Made by a program: the position numbers and the translations under genes. This document shows, piece by piece, positions 25,744 through 35,245 of a stretch of 64,000 nucleotides of DNA; the stretch's first letter is position 1, and every line of letters starts with the position of its first letter. The notes under the pieces are model-generated. The model worked only from the letters and a program-made list of their open reading frames with translations, was not told where the DNA came from and searched no databases. The DNA is taken from positions 229,420-293,419 of the forward strand of contig DJWO01000011.1 of assembly GCA_002441005.1 (NCBI GenBank). Direction: 5' to 3'. This DNA comes from Candidatus Aminicenantes bacterium UBA6228. Lineage in GTDB: Bacteria; Acidobacteriota; Aminicenantia; Aminicenantales; Saccharicenantaceae.

Positions 25744-26533
25744 TCTTCCTTTGTCGTAAAATAAAATACAAGGCCAGGCCGGCCACTAAACTAATCAGAC
25801 AGTAAAGCTGGGGCAAAGACAAACTGGTCAGAGCACTCCCGCCACTTATAACATAGGTACTCTCATCGTGATCGCCGCGAAAATACTCAGTAAAAAAACG
25901 GATGACAGAATAGTTGATGATATAAAGGGAGAAGACCTGGCCGGCAAATTTTTTTCTCTTGAAAACTAAAAATAGAACCAGAAAGTTCAAAAAATTAAGA
26001 ATGGCTTCATAGAGCTGAACTGGATGCAAAGGAGTATTAAGAGGGATTCCGGTTAGCTCATGGGCATATTCGTTTTTAAAAACAGCTCCCCAGGGAAGCG
26101 AGCAGCTCCGGCCATAACAGCAACCAGCCGAAAAACAGCCCAGCCGGCCAAAAGCATGACCGAGGGCAATAGCCGGAGCAATTAGATCAGATACTGGCCA
26201 GAGCGGAATATGTTTGTGCCTGAAATAGAGAATTGCAAAAATCACGCCAAAAGTTAATCCACCCTGGAAAACTCCTCCCGAGCGAGCCAGGCTGACCAGT
26301 TCAGACGGATTATGAAGATAAAAAGAAAAATGGCCAAAAAGAAGAACCAGCTTAGCTCCAACCAGCGAGACCAGAATGATCCAGAAAGCTGCATCCAGCA
26401 GCCTGTTAGGGTCAAAGCCAGCTTTTTTACCCTGGACATAAACAAACCAGAGAGCGGCTCCAACGCCTAAGGCCATGAAGAAACCATAGGTATGAATGGC
26501 CAGCGGTCCAACTTTAAGAAGGATCGGGTACAC
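25736..26533 (-). CDS. lgt: Prolipoprotein diacylglyceryl transferase
   Basis: A 265-residue polytopic inner-membrane enzyme that adds diacylglycerol from phosphatidylglycerol to the lipobox cysteine of prolipoproteins. About seven hydrophobic segments are visible. The signature region reads GHAFGRLGCFSAGCCYG (about 128-144), a Cys-rich variant of the GRxGNFxNxE motif, and HPVQLYEA (about 170) is conserved. It overlaps lspA by 20 nt and rluD by 8 nt. Together with lspA it supplies maturation for the several lipoproteins in this window. Confidence 0.94.
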   Translation of the reverse strand: MYPILLKVGPLAIHTYGFFMALGVGAALWFVYVQGKKAGFDPNRLLDAAFWIILVSLVGAKLVLLFGHFSFYLHNPSELVSLARSGGVFQGGLTFGVIFAILYFRHKHIPLWPVSDLIAPAIALGHAFGRLGCFSAGCCYGRSCSLPWGAVFKNEYAHELTGIPLNTPLHPVQLYEAILNFLNFLVLFLVFKRKKFAGQVFSLYIINYSVIRFFTEYFRGDHDESTYVISGGSALTSLSLPQLYCLISLVAGLALYFILRQRKSD

Positions 26534-27008
26534 GTTTTTTGCTCCTTAACAAATCAAAAAGTAACAAGATCACTCCGACCGTTATGCAGCTATCAGCCAG
26601 ATTAAAGAAAGGCCAATGAAACCGCCCGGCATAAAAATCAAGAAAATCAATGACGTAACCACGGAAAAGCCGGTCAATAATATTACCGATAGCTCCACTG
26701 ATAATGAGAGAAAGCGACAGCCGGGGAAAGATCATCTCCCTGGGAGTTTTTAAAAAATAATAGGTCACCACTCCCAGAGCCAGGATAGCTCCGAGATTAA
26801 GCAGGATTCTACCCAGGGGATACTGGCTATTGCTCAGGAAGCCAAAAATTGCCCCCCGGTTATGAACTCTGGTCAGGTTAAAAAAGCCAGGGATTACGGT
26901 GACCACCTGATAGAGCGAAAGAGAGCTAGCCACTAAATACTTGGTCAGCTGATCCAGCGCCAGCCAGAATAAAATAAACAGAAAATAAAAATAATCTTTA
27001 ATTTTCAT
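26514..27008 (-). CDS. lspA: Lipoprotein signal peptidase (signal peptidase II)
   Basis: A 164-residue inner-membrane aspartyl peptidase that cleaves prolipoprotein signal peptides before the lipidated Cys. Four membrane segments are apparent. The conserved blocks are NRGAIFGFL (about 53-61), GAIGNIIDRLFRGYVIDFLD (about 106-125) and FNLADSCI (about 136), which carry the two catalytic Asp residues. It overlaps ileS by 4 nt at its start, the common ileS-lspA order. Confidence 0.96.
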   Translation of the reverse strand: MKIKDYFYFLFILFWLALDQLTKYLVASSLSLYQVVTVIPGFFNLTRVHNRGAIFGFLSNSQYPLGRILLNLGAILALGVVTYYFLKTPREMIFPRLSLSLIISGAIGNIIDRLFRGYVIDFLDFYAGRFHWPFFNLADSCITVGVILLLFDLLRSKKRVPDPS

Positions 27009-29788
27009 TTATTTTTATAATCAGCCTTGAGCACCTCGAGGCAGCGGTCACAGACCAGCGGATAATCAGCATCCTGGCCGACACTGGTCGAAAAATTCCA
27101 GCAGCGTTCGCACTTCTGGCCAGCTGCCCGTTCTACCCTGATTTTTAATTCAGAACCGGATCCCGGTTCAACCCCAACCGCCGAGACAATAAAAATCATC
27201 GGCAGGTCGCGACGGAACCCGGCCAGCAGGTCAAAATCTTCTGGTGGAGCCTGAATAATGATCTGAGCCTCCAGTGAATTCCCAACCAGTTTATTCTCTC
27301 TGGCCTTTTCTAACTCTTTTTGAACTTCGGCTCTTATTTCCAGCAGCCGTCCGGCTTTCTTCAGATTGTCTTCAGACAGCCAGGCTTCTTTCTCTTCAGG
27401 GAAAGAACAAAGATGAACTGACTCCTCTTTGCCGGGGTAAAACGGCATAACCTCCCAGGCTTCTTCAGTAGTAAATGGCAGAACCGGTGCCATCAGGCGA
27501 AGGGTGTGGTCAAGAACATAAAACAGGGCCGTTTGACCCGACCGCCTCTCGAGTGACCTGGCTCCCGAACAATACATCCGGTCCTTGATAACATCAAGAT
27601 AAAAAGCACTCAGGTCAACAGTAAAGAAATTATAGAGAGTGTGGAAAACGATGTGGAATTCATACTGGTCATATGCTTCTAACACCCGGCTGGCCACCTG
27701 TCGCCCTCTTTCCAGGATCCAGCGGTCAAGCCAGTGAAGTTCCTGCTTGGGCACCGTGTCAGTAGCTGGATTAAAATCAAACAAATTGCCCAGCAAAAAC
27801 CGCCAGGTATTTCTAAGTTTCCGGTAAGCTTCAACCAGCCGCTGCAATATTTCCTGACCAAAGCGGGCATCCTCTTTATAATTGAGCATGGCCACCCAGA
27901 GCCTCAAGATTTCAGCCCCATGTTGTTTGATTATTTCTCCCGGTTCGACTACGTTCCCTAAGGATTTGGACATAGCCCTTCCCTGCTCATCAAGAACAAA
28001 GCCATGGGTCAAGCAGGTCTTATAAGGCGATCTCTGGCGGGCTCCAACTCCGATGACCAGTGAGCTGTTAAACCAGCCACGGTACTGATCATGCCCTTCG
28101 ACATAAAGGTCAGCCGGCCAGGGCAATGCCGGCTTTTTCCCCAGAAGACTGTGGCTGGCTCCTGATTCAAACCAGACATCAAGAATGTTATTTTCTTTTT
28201 TGAACTGGCTGGAATGGCAGACAGGGCATCTGGTCTCAGGCGGTAGCAGGTCGGCCACCTGTCTTTTAAACCAGGCATTAGAACCTTCCCGTTCAAAGAT
28301 ATCAGCCACATACCGCGTTGTTTGCTCATCCGCCAGAATATGACCGCAATTCTCACAATAAAAAGCAGGAATAGGTACTCCCCAGGATCTTTGCCGTGAA
28401 ATACACCAGTCAGGCCGGCTGGACATCATGTTGGCTATCCTCTCTTCTCCCCAGTAAGGAATCCAACTGACCTTTTTGATCTCGTCGAGAACTTTCTCCC
28501 TCAAACCGTTTTTATCCATAGAAATAAACCATTGCTCGGTTGCTCGGAAAATAACTGGATTTTTGCAGCGCCAACAATGGGGGTAAGAATGGCTGATTTC
28601 ATCAGCTTTAAGAAGCGTTCCATCCTTTTTCAGGTCTTCAATAATTCTGTTATTAGCCTCAAAGACATTAAGACCGCCGTATCTTTCCACTGGCGGCAAA
28701 AACCGGCCTTCTTCATCTACCGGCGTGTAGATGTCAAGCCCGTAAGCCAGGCCGGTCAGATAATCATCATAACCATGACCGGGAGCCGTATGAACAGCCC
28801 CAGTGCCTTCTTCGAGAGTCACATAGTCAGCCAGGACCAGTTGCGACTCGCGGTCAATAAAAGGATGCCTGGCTTTGAGGCCTTCCAGTTTTTTACCTGT
28901 GAAAACAGCTAACTCTTTATAGTCTTTAAAACCAAGTTCCTTAGCCACCGCAGGCAGAAGCCGCCGGGCGACAATATAAACTTCATCGCCCATCTCAGCC
29001 GCTACATACTCATATTCAGGGTGAAAAGCTATGGCCAGGTTGGCTGGCAGAGTCCAGGGAGTCGTCGTCCAGATAATGACCGAAACTTTTTTCCCTTTAA
29101 GAGCCGGAAATTCCTGAGACAAATCTGAAATCAAAGGAAACTTGACATAGATCGAAGGTGATTTCGCATCTTTATATTCAATCTCCGCCTCAGCCAGAGC
29201 TGTTTGACAGTGTAAACACCAGTGAACCGGCCTTTTGCCTTTATAGACATTGCCAGAGGCAAAGAAAGCCGCGAGCATTCTCAAAATATCAGCTTCATAT
29301 TCCGGATTCATCGTTAAGTAGGGTTTTGACCATTCTCCAAAAACTCCCAGTCTTTGAAATTCCTCTCTTTGGATATCAATAAATTTAAGGGCGTACTTCT
29401 GGCATTCTTCTCTTATTTCGATAATCGACATCTCTTTCTTCTTAGGACCAAGCAGCTGATCAACCCTGATTTCGATTGGCAGTCCATGGCAATCCCAGCC
29501 AGGGATGTAAGGTGAGAAATAGCCTCTCATGGTTTTTGATTTGACAATAAGATCCTTAAGAATTTTATTGAGAGCTGTGCCTAAATGGATATGCCCGTTG
29601 GCATAAGGTGGTCCATCATGAAGAATGAAGACAGGCTGGCCCTGCCGGCTGGCTATAATTTTATGGTAAAGATCGATTTTTTCCCATTTTTTTTGGATCT
29701 CAGGTTCCTTTAGAACCAGTTGAGCTTTCATGGCAAAAGAAGTCTGAGGCAAGTTGAGCGTCTTTTTCAGATCATTTTTGTCAGCCAT
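27005..29788 (-). CDS. ileS: Isoleucyl-tRNA synthetase
   Basis: A 927-residue class Ia aminoacyl-tRNA synthetase. The HIGH-type motif is in PPYANGHIHLGTALNKILKD (near 55-75), followed by the large CP1 editing domain with TTTPWTLPANLAI. KMSKS appears as AMSKSLGN (near 600). The C-terminal zinc finger CERCWNF...CDRC is present, giving the standard bacterial type. I place the start at the ATG at 29788, with GGAG upstream, in preference to an in-frame TTG at 29812. It leads the overlapping ileS-lspA-lgt-rluD chain. Confidence 0.96.
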   Translation of the reverse strand: MADKNDLKKTLNLPQTSFAMKAQLVLKEPEIQKKWEKIDLYHKIIASRQGQPVFILHDGPPYANGHIHLGTALNKILKDLIVKSKTMRGYFSPYIPGWDCHGLPIEIRVDQLLGPKKKEMSIIEIREECQKYALKFIDIQREEFQRLGVFGEWSKPYLTMNPEYEADILRMLAAFFASGNVYKGKRPVHWCLHCQTALAEAEIEYKDAKSPSIYVKFPLISDLSQEFPALKGKKVSVIIWTTTPWTLPANLAIAFHPEYEYVAAEMGDEVYIVARRLLPAVAKELGFKDYKELAVFTGKKLEGLKARHPFIDRESQLVLADYVTLEEGTGAVHTAPGHGYDDYLTGLAYGLDIYTPVDEEGRFLPPVERYGGLNVFEANNRIIEDLKKDGTLLKADEISHSYPHCWRCKNPVIFRATEQWFISMDKNGLREKVLDEIKKVSWIPYWGEERIANMMSSRPDWCISRQRSWGVPIPAFYCENCGHILADEQTTRYVADIFEREGSNAWFKRQVADLLPPETRCPVCHSSQFKKENNILDVWFESGASHSLLGKKPALPWPADLYVEGHDQYRGWFNSSLVIGVGARQRSPYKTCLTHGFVLDEQGRAMSKSLGNVVEPGEIIKQHGAEILRLWVAMLNYKEDARFGQEILQRLVEAYRKLRNTWRFLLGNLFDFNPATDTVPKQELHWLDRWILERGRQVASRVLEAYDQYEFHIVFHTLYNFFTVDLSAFYLDVIKDRMYCSGARSLERRSGQTALFYVLDHTLRLMAPVLPFTTEEAWEVMPFYPGKEESVHLCSFPEEKEAWLSEDNLKKAGRLLEIRAEVQKELEKARENKLVGNSLEAQIIIQAPPEDFDLLAGFRRDLPMIFIVSAVGVEPGSGSELKIRVERAAGQKCERCWNFSTSVGQDADYPLVCDRCLEVLKADYKNK

Positions 29789-29892
29789 TGACCTATCTCC
29801 AGCCGTTACCAAATTTTTTATATTATAAATCAGCTTGGACTAAACCGCCAGATTTCAGTGGTATTTTTTAAGAAGCAGCCTTCAGCTTCTGC

Positions 29893-31473
29893 TTAGTTCA
29901 GCCGGTAGTGAGCCCCTTTGCTTTCCGGGTTGGCCAGGGCGGCTCTGGTAATCAATAAGGCTACCAGTAGCCCATGCCGGAGATCAACCAGCTGGGGATC
30001 CATGGGTGCCTCTTGGTAAAACTTATCAATCCGGTGCTGAAGGTACTCGAGATCGGCTCTGGCTCTTTCCAGGCGCTTGGTGGTACGGATTATACCAGCA
30101 TAGTTCCACATGGTTGAACGGATAGTTGCCCAGTCCTGATAAATTAAGGCTGGGTCGATCGGCTCTTCTTTCTCCGGGTAGCGCCAGGCCCGGATCAGGC
30201 CCGGATCGCACCTGAGCTGAGGTTCGAAAGTTTCAGCTATCTGGCTGGCAGCCCTTGTCCCCCAGACCAATCCTTCCAGTAGCGAGGTCGAACCAAGCCG
30301 GTTAGCCCCATGAAGCCCGGTGCATGCTACTTCACCCACCGCATAAAGGCCTGGCAGGGAGGACCGGCCCCAGGTATCCACCAGAACTCCGCCGCAGGAG
30401 AAATGGGCAGCCGGGACAACCGGGATTGGCTCTCTGGTGATGTCAATTCCATATTTCAGGCAGGTCTGATAAATATAGGGGAATCGCTTTTTGATATCAA
30501 CCCGGCTATATCCGGCCAGATCAAGGAGAACAAACTTCGAATTGGTATTAATCATCTCCTGATAAATGGCCCTGGTGACTTCATCCCTTGGCGCTAAATC
30601 TTTGAGCGGGCTATATTTATCCATAAAGGCCAGACCATCGCGGGTCCTTAATCTGGCGCCTTCTCCTCTGACTGATTCCGAAATCAAAAAATTATCAGAC
30701 TCGCGGTGGTAGAGGGCGGTTGGATGAAACTGGATATATTCCATATTGACAATTCTGGCCCCGGCTCGCTGAGCCATGGCATAACCTGAACCTATAGCCG
30801 TCTTTGGATTGGAAGTGAATTCAAAGATGGCTCCACAGCCGCCAGTGGCCAGGACGGTATAATTGGCTATGAACTTTTTAACCTGGCGGGACTTATTATC
30901 AAGAACATAAGCACCGAGACAGACAGGCTCGCGGTATGAGGCCAAAGGATCAAGGGAATGGTGGGGACTGGTCAGTAGATCAACAGCCGTGTAATCGAAA
31001 TAAAGGTGGATATTCGGAAAATCCTTCAGGTGGTTATACAAGGCAGTGGCTATCGTCCGGCCAGTGGCATCAGCTACATGAAGAATCCGGCGCCGGGAGT
31101 GCCCGCCTTCCAGGGCATAGTCGAGTTTATCGGGCGAAGAACGGGCAAAGGGGATTTTTAATTCCTGGATCAAAATCCGGTCTATGGCTTTCTTGCCTTC
31201 AGCGACCAGCACCTCCACCGCCCCGGGATTATTAATATAATCGCCAGCTTTAAGAATATCTTCTTTGAGCAGCTCAGGTTTATCATCCTGCCCGAAAGAA
31301 ACTATTCCTCCCTGAGCCCAGTAAGTATTAGAACCATCTATCCCGGGTGATTTGACCACCACATTTACTTCCAGCCCGCGTCTGGCCGCTTCCAGGGCTG
31401 TCATGCCGCCAGCAATTCCGCTGCCAATAATTAGAATGTCCGAATATACTTCCTGTTCAGTCAATTCTGACAT
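29893..31473 (-). CDS. nadB: L-aspartate oxidase
   Basis: A 526-residue flavoprotein of the succinate dehydrogenase/fumarate reductase flavoprotein family that oxidises L-aspartate to iminoaspartate, the first step of de novo NAD synthesis. The FAD motif IIGSGIAGGMTALEAA is at about 15-30, the substrate loop NTYWAQGGIVS at about 49-59, HPTALYH near 250 and GEGARLRTRDG near 270. It follows nadC after 11 nt. No quinolinate synthase (nadA) is found nearby, so the NadA step must be encoded elsewhere. Confidence 0.94.
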   Translation of the reverse strand: MSELTEQEVYSDILIIGSGIAGGMTALEAARRGLEVNVVVKSPGIDGSNTYWAQGGIVSFGQDDKPELLKEDILKAGDYINNPGAVEVLVAEGKKAIDRILIQELKIPFARSSPDKLDYALEGGHSRRRILHVADATGRTIATALYNHLKDFPNIHLYFDYTAVDLLTSPHHSLDPLASYREPVCLGAYVLDNKSRQVKKFIANYTVLATGGCGAIFEFTSNPKTAIGSGYAMAQRAGARIVNMEYIQFHPTALYHRESDNFLISESVRGEGARLRTRDGLAFMDKYSPLKDLAPRDEVTRAIYQEMINTNSKFVLLDLAGYSRVDIKKRFPYIYQTCLKYGIDITREPIPVVPAAHFSCGGVLVDTWGRSSLPGLYAVGEVACTGLHGANRLGSTSLLEGLVWGTRAASQIAETFEPQLRCDPGLIRAWRYPEKEEPIDPALIYQDWATIRSTMWNYAGIIRTTKRLERARADLEYLQHRIDKFYQEAPMDPQLVDLRHGLLVALLITRAALANPESKGAHYRLN

Positions 31474-31484
31474 GTCGGCCTTTC

Positions 31485-32321
31485 TTAAATAAACTCAAGT
31501 GAGATGTCAACCGACCGGAAAGAATGAGTCAGAGCTCCAACTGAAATAAAATCCACTCCGGTCAAAGCCAGATCTCTTACCGTGCTGAGATTAACCTTAC
31601 CTGACACTTCCAGCGGCCGCTGGCCGGAGACCAGCTCGACTGCCTGTCTGATCATTTCCAGCTCCATATTATCAAGCATGATTATATCAGCTCCACCCTC
31701 CAGAGCTTCCTTCACTTCCTGGAGATTGGTGGCCTCAATTTCTATTTTTAGCCCTGAAGCCGCTTTTTCCTTAGCCTTTTTCAAAGCCGCCGTAATCCCG
31801 CCGGCTATCCTGATATGGTTATCTTTAATAAGCACCATATCCGATAAGCTCATCCGATGATTCCTACCGCCACCGACTCTGACCGCATATTTTTCCAGCG
31901 CCCGCCAGCCTGCTGTTGTTTTTCTGGTATCAAGAATAGCGGCTCTTGTTCCCTTTACCGCCTCAACAAAGGAGCGGGTCAAAGTAGCAATCCCCGATAA
32001 TCTCTGGAGGAAATTCAAGGCTGTCCTTTCAGCTTTTAAAATAGAAGCCGCTGAACCAGAAACTTCAGCCAGGACTTCCCCCGGACTGAATAGATAGCCA
32101 TCTTCTTTCGGATTTAATAATTTGATTTCCGGATCAACCGCCCCCATAACTCTGGCCGCGATCTCCAGGCCGGCCAGAACTCCCTTTTCTTTAGCCAGAA
32201 AAACTGCCGAAGCTGGCAGCCGGGGGGGGACAATCGCCTCAGTCGTAACATCACCAGCTGGCAGGTCTTCTTCGAGGGCCAGAGCAATAAGACCGTCAAA
32301 CTTCTTTTGATCAATAGTCAT
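31485..32321 (-). CDS. nadC: Nicotinate-nucleotide pyrophosphorylase (quinolinate phosphoribosyltransferase)
   Basis: A 278-residue enzyme that condenses quinolinate with PRPP to give nicotinate mononucleotide. The N-terminal segment ALEEDLPAGDVTTEAI (about 14-29), ILDTRKTTAGWRALEKYAVR (about 128-147), GGGRNHRMSLSDMVLIKDNH (about 149-168) and GADIIMLDNM (near 208) are all diagnostic. It is upstream of nadB in the same unit. A near-perfect promoter ends 9 nt before the ATG and there is no Shine-Dalgarno, so its mRNA is probably leaderless. Confidence 0.96.
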   Translation of the reverse strand: MTIDQKKFDGLIALALEEDLPAGDVTTEAIVPPRLPASAVFLAKEKGVLAGLEIAARVMGAVDPEIKLLNPKEDGYLFSPGEVLAEVSGSAASILKAERTALNFLQRLSGIATLTRSFVEAVKGTRAAILDTRKTTAGWRALEKYAVRVGGGRNHRMSLSDMVLIKDNHIRIAGGITAALKKAKEKAASGLKIEIEATNLQEVKEALEGGADIIMLDNMELEMIRQAVELVSGQRPLEVSGKVNLSTVRDLALTGVDFISVGALTHSFRSVDISLEFI

Positions 32322-32330
32322 AAGAAGTTG

Positions 32331-32359
32331 ATTATATGAATTGTTCTCTGGTGAGTCAA
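32331..32359 (-). promoter_or_regulatory. Strong nadC promoter, apparently leaderless
   Basis: Minus strand: TTGACT (32359-32354), 17-nt spacer, perfect TATAAT (32336-32331), then 9 nt (CAACTTCTT) to the nadC ATG at 32321. There is no ribosome-binding site. Transcription would begin 2-3 nt from the start codon. Confidence 0.6.
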
Positions 32360-32459
32360 TTAAAGAACTCAGCTTGGAACCGGCGGCAGGCGGGAGGCTT
32401 GATTATTAGCAGAATTTATGCCAGAATCAACTTTAATTTTTTTCAGGGCAGTAACTAAC

Positions 32460-33899
32460 ATGAGCAAGCAATTGGTGACAGACTCTGTCTGCCAGGATCC
32501 TTTCCAGTTGAGCACCTCTCTTCTAAAAAAAGTTCTGATGACCGCCTTAAGCCGGGGCGGTGATTTCGCTGATCTGTTCCTTGAGTACCGGACATCTCTT
32601 TCAGTTTTAATGGAAGAAGATCTAATCAAAGAGACAGATGAAACCCTGACCCTGGGCCTGGGCATCAGGGTGATTAAAGGCGACCGGACAGGCTATGCTT
32701 ATTCAAATGATCTGAGCCAGGAAAAGCTTCTGGAAGCAGCCAGATCAGCGGCCGCTATTGCCCTGGCCGGCCGGGTACACCCCCCCGATTTTCAGTTCAG
32801 ATCCTTAAGAATTAAAAACCAGGCGGGCAGAGTCAAAAAGCTGGCCACAGCTTCTCCTCTTCAGGGCAAACTCAGATTGGTCAAACGGGCTTACCAATCG
32901 GCCCTGAATTTTGATCCAGCCGTAAAAAAGGTACAGGTAGCTTATGGGGAATCCACTCAGCAGGTCTGGATATTAAACTCAGAAGGATTGTCGGTTAAAG
33001 ACTGCCGGCCGATGATCAGGCTTACTGTCCATTCCTTAGCCGAAAAGCGGGGACACTGGGAATCCGGTTACTATGGAGGCGGAGGCCGGGTCGGCCTGGA
33101 GTTTTTCAAGAGTTCCCTGACTCCTGAAGCTATTGCCGAAGAATCAGCCCGGGAAGCTTGCCTGCTCCTCGAGGCGGTTGATCCACCGGCAGGTCAGTGG
33201 CCTGTTATTTTATCTTCCGGGCACAGCGGAGTTCTGGTTCATGAGGCAGTTGGGCATCTGCTGGAGGCTGATTTTATTCGAAAGAAAACTTCTATTTTTT
33301 GCGATAGGCTGGGCCAGAAGGTGGCTTCAGGACAGATTACTATTTATGATGATCCGACGATTCCCGGCTTCCGGGGCTCATACAACATTGATGACGAAGG
33401 AACTTTGCCAGAGAAAACCCTGCTTGTTGAGGCAGGCATCCTGAAAGAGTTTCTTCAGGACAAGCTCTCGGCCAGGTTAATGGGCCAGAAGGCTAACGGG
33501 CACGGACGTCGAGAGGATTTCACTAACTGGCCGCTGCCCAGAATGAGCAATACTTACATCGCTCCAGGCGCATACCCAGCTGAAGAAATAGTCCAGTCGG
33601 TCAAAAAAGGCTTTTATGTCAGCCATCTATCAGGCGGTCAGGTCGAAGATTCGGGCCAATTCACTTTTTCAGTTACCCTCGGATTTCTCGTTGAGAACGG
33701 CCGGCTGACCAGACCGGTCAAACAGGCAACTTTAATCGGGACTAACCTGGATATTCTTCAAAAGGTGGAGATGGTTGGCTCCGATCTCGACTTTGGCCTG
33801 CAAACCGCCACCTGCGGCAAGGAAGGTCAGTCCGTCCCCGTCAACGATGGCTGTCCGACGATGAAAGTTGCCGGCCTGATCATCGGAGGGAAGTCATGA
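32460..33899 (+). CDS. tldD: TldD-family metalloprotease
   Basis: A 479-residue subunit of the TldD/TldE heterodimeric zinc protease, which cleaves unfolded or modified peptides (for example microcin B17 leader and CcdA). The zinc motif HEAVGH is at residues 261-266, matching the position in E. coli TldD. The DDPTIPGFRGSYNIDDEGT segment follows. I chose the ATG at 32460 because it aligns the protein with TldD; an upstream ATG at 32418 is possible and neither has a clear Shine-Dalgarno. It overlaps tldE by 4 nt. No RiPP precursor is visible nearby, so the natural substrate is unknown. Confidence 0.93.
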   Translation: MSKQLVTDSVCQDPFQLSTSLLKKVLMTALSRGGDFADLFLEYRTSLSVLMEEDLIKETDETLTLGLGIRVIKGDRTGYAYSNDLSQEKLLEAARSAAAIALAGRVHPPDFQFRSLRIKNQAGRVKKLATASPLQGKLRLVKRAYQSALNFDPAVKKVQVAYGESTQQVWILNSEGLSVKDCRPMIRLTVHSLAEKRGHWESGYYGGGGRVGLEFFKSSLTPEAIAEESAREACLLLEAVDPPAGQWPVILSSGHSGVLVHEAVGHLLEADFIRKKTSIFCDRLGQKVASGQITIYDDPTIPGFRGSYNIDDEGTLPEKTLLVEAGILKEFLQDKLSARLMGQKANGHGRREDFTNWPLPRMSNTYIAPGAYPAEEIVQSVKKGFYVSHLSGGQVEDSGQFTFSVTLGFLVENGRLTRPVKQATLIGTNLDILQKVEMVGSDLDFGLQTATCGKEGQSVPVNDGCPTMKVAGLIIGGKS

Positions 33900-35245
33900 A
33901 GGTAAGAAGCAAGAAGAATAACGATCTGAGATTGCTGGCCGATGAACTGGTTGAGACTGGACTAAAAAAAGGGGCCGATGAAATCGAGGTCACTATCTAT
34001 GATGGGCGCCAGTTTGAAGTTGGAGTCCGTCTGGGACAGATAGAAACCTTGGTCGAAGCCGATTCTAAATATTGCTCCATCCGGGTTTTTAAGGAAAAAA
34101 GGAAAGCTTCTTTCAGCACCTCTGACCTCTCCCGTCCGGCTCTTTATTCTCTGGTGGAGAAAGCTATAAAAAGGGCTGGCTTGACTCAACCTGACCAATT
34201 GGCCGGTCTGCCCGAGCGTCCCCGGTACAAAGTTGACGAATTGTCGCTAAAACTCTCTGACCCGGCCCTGGCTGAATTAAAGCCTGAGCAAAAGATAAAC
34301 CTGGCCCTGGAGACAGAAAAAATTGGCCTGGCTGACCGGCGTATAACTAATTCCTTTGGAGCCAGTTTTTTGACCAACGAACTCAAGACCATTCTGGTCA
34401 GCTCCAATGGATTTAATGGTGAATACGGTGAGACCGATGCGAGCTTGAGCCTGGGCCTGCAAGCCGGCCAGGGTGACCAGCTGGTCGAAGATTACTGGTT
34501 TTCATCTGCCCGCCACCTAAAAGACCTGGCTTCTCCCCGAGAAGTAGCTAAAGAGGCGGTGAGCCGAACAGTCCGCCAGCTAAATTCGCGTAAGGTTAAA
34601 ACCCAGACTGTTCCTGTTATTTTTGAACCACTGATGACCTCCTGGCTACTGGCTTTTCTTTTTCAATGTGTGTCCGGTCAGGCTGTTTACCAGAAAGCCT
34701 CTTTTCTGGCGGACAGGCTTGGAGACAGGGTGGGAGATAAGGCTCTCAGAGTAATTGACGATGGCCTGTTGCCCGGAAAACTTGGTTCAAAGCCGTTTGA
34801 TGCTGAAGGAGTTCCAGCTCAGACCACGCCGGTTATCGACTCCGGGTCTCTAAGGAACTTTCTGTGTGATACCTATGCTGGCCGGAAACTCGGCCTGGCT
34901 TCCACCGGCAATGCCGATGAAAACGGTATCGGGCCAAACAATTTTTATCTCCAGCCTGGTTCAGTTTCACCTGAACAAATTATCAGCTCTACCCGAAAAG
35001 GCTTGCTGCTAACCAGAACGATTGGCCATGGGCTTAATCCGGTGACCGGAGATATTTCCCGCGGGGCCTTCGGCCTGTGGATTGAAGATGGCCAGATTGC
35101 TTTCCCGGTATCCGGGATCACTGTTTCTGGCAATCTGGGTGAAATATTGAACTCAATAGAGATGACCGGCTCTGATCTTAATTTTTATAGCCAGTTCAGC
35201 GGGCCGACCATCAAGGTGGCTGAAATGACAGTGGCCGGCCTTTAA
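33896..35245 (+). CDS. tldE: TldE/PmbA-family protease partner
   Basis: A 449-residue PmbA/TldE homologue, the non-metal partner of TldD. It lacks an HExxxH motif, as expected, and keeps the family landmarks VGVRLGQIETLVEAD (about 42-56) and a C-terminal NSIEMTGSDLNFYSQFSGPT segment close to that of TldD. It is translationally coupled to tldD (ATGA) and its last codons overlap the convergent nitroreductase gene by 4 nt. A functional pair with TldD is nearly certain. Confidence 0.93.
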   Translation: MKVRSKKNNDLRLLADELVETGLKKGADEIEVTIYDGRQFEVGVRLGQIETLVEADSKYCSIRVFKEKRKASFSTSDLSRPALYSLVEKAIKRAGLTQPDQLAGLPERPRYKVDELSLKLSDPALAELKPEQKINLALETEKIGLADRRITNSFGASFLTNELKTILVSSNGFNGEYGETDASLSLGLQAGQGDQLVEDYWFSSARHLKDLASPREVAKEAVSRTVRQLNSRKVKTQTVPVIFEPLMTSWLLAFLFQCVSGQAVYQKASFLADRLGDRVGDKALRVIDDGLLPGKLGSKPFDAEGVPAQTTPVIDSGSLRNFLCDTYAGRKLGLASTGNADENGIGPNNFYLQPGSVSPEQIISSTRKGLLLTRTIGHGLNPVTGDISRGAFGLWIEDGQIAFPVSGITVSGNLGEILNSIEMTGSDLNFYSQFSGPTIKVAEMTVAGL

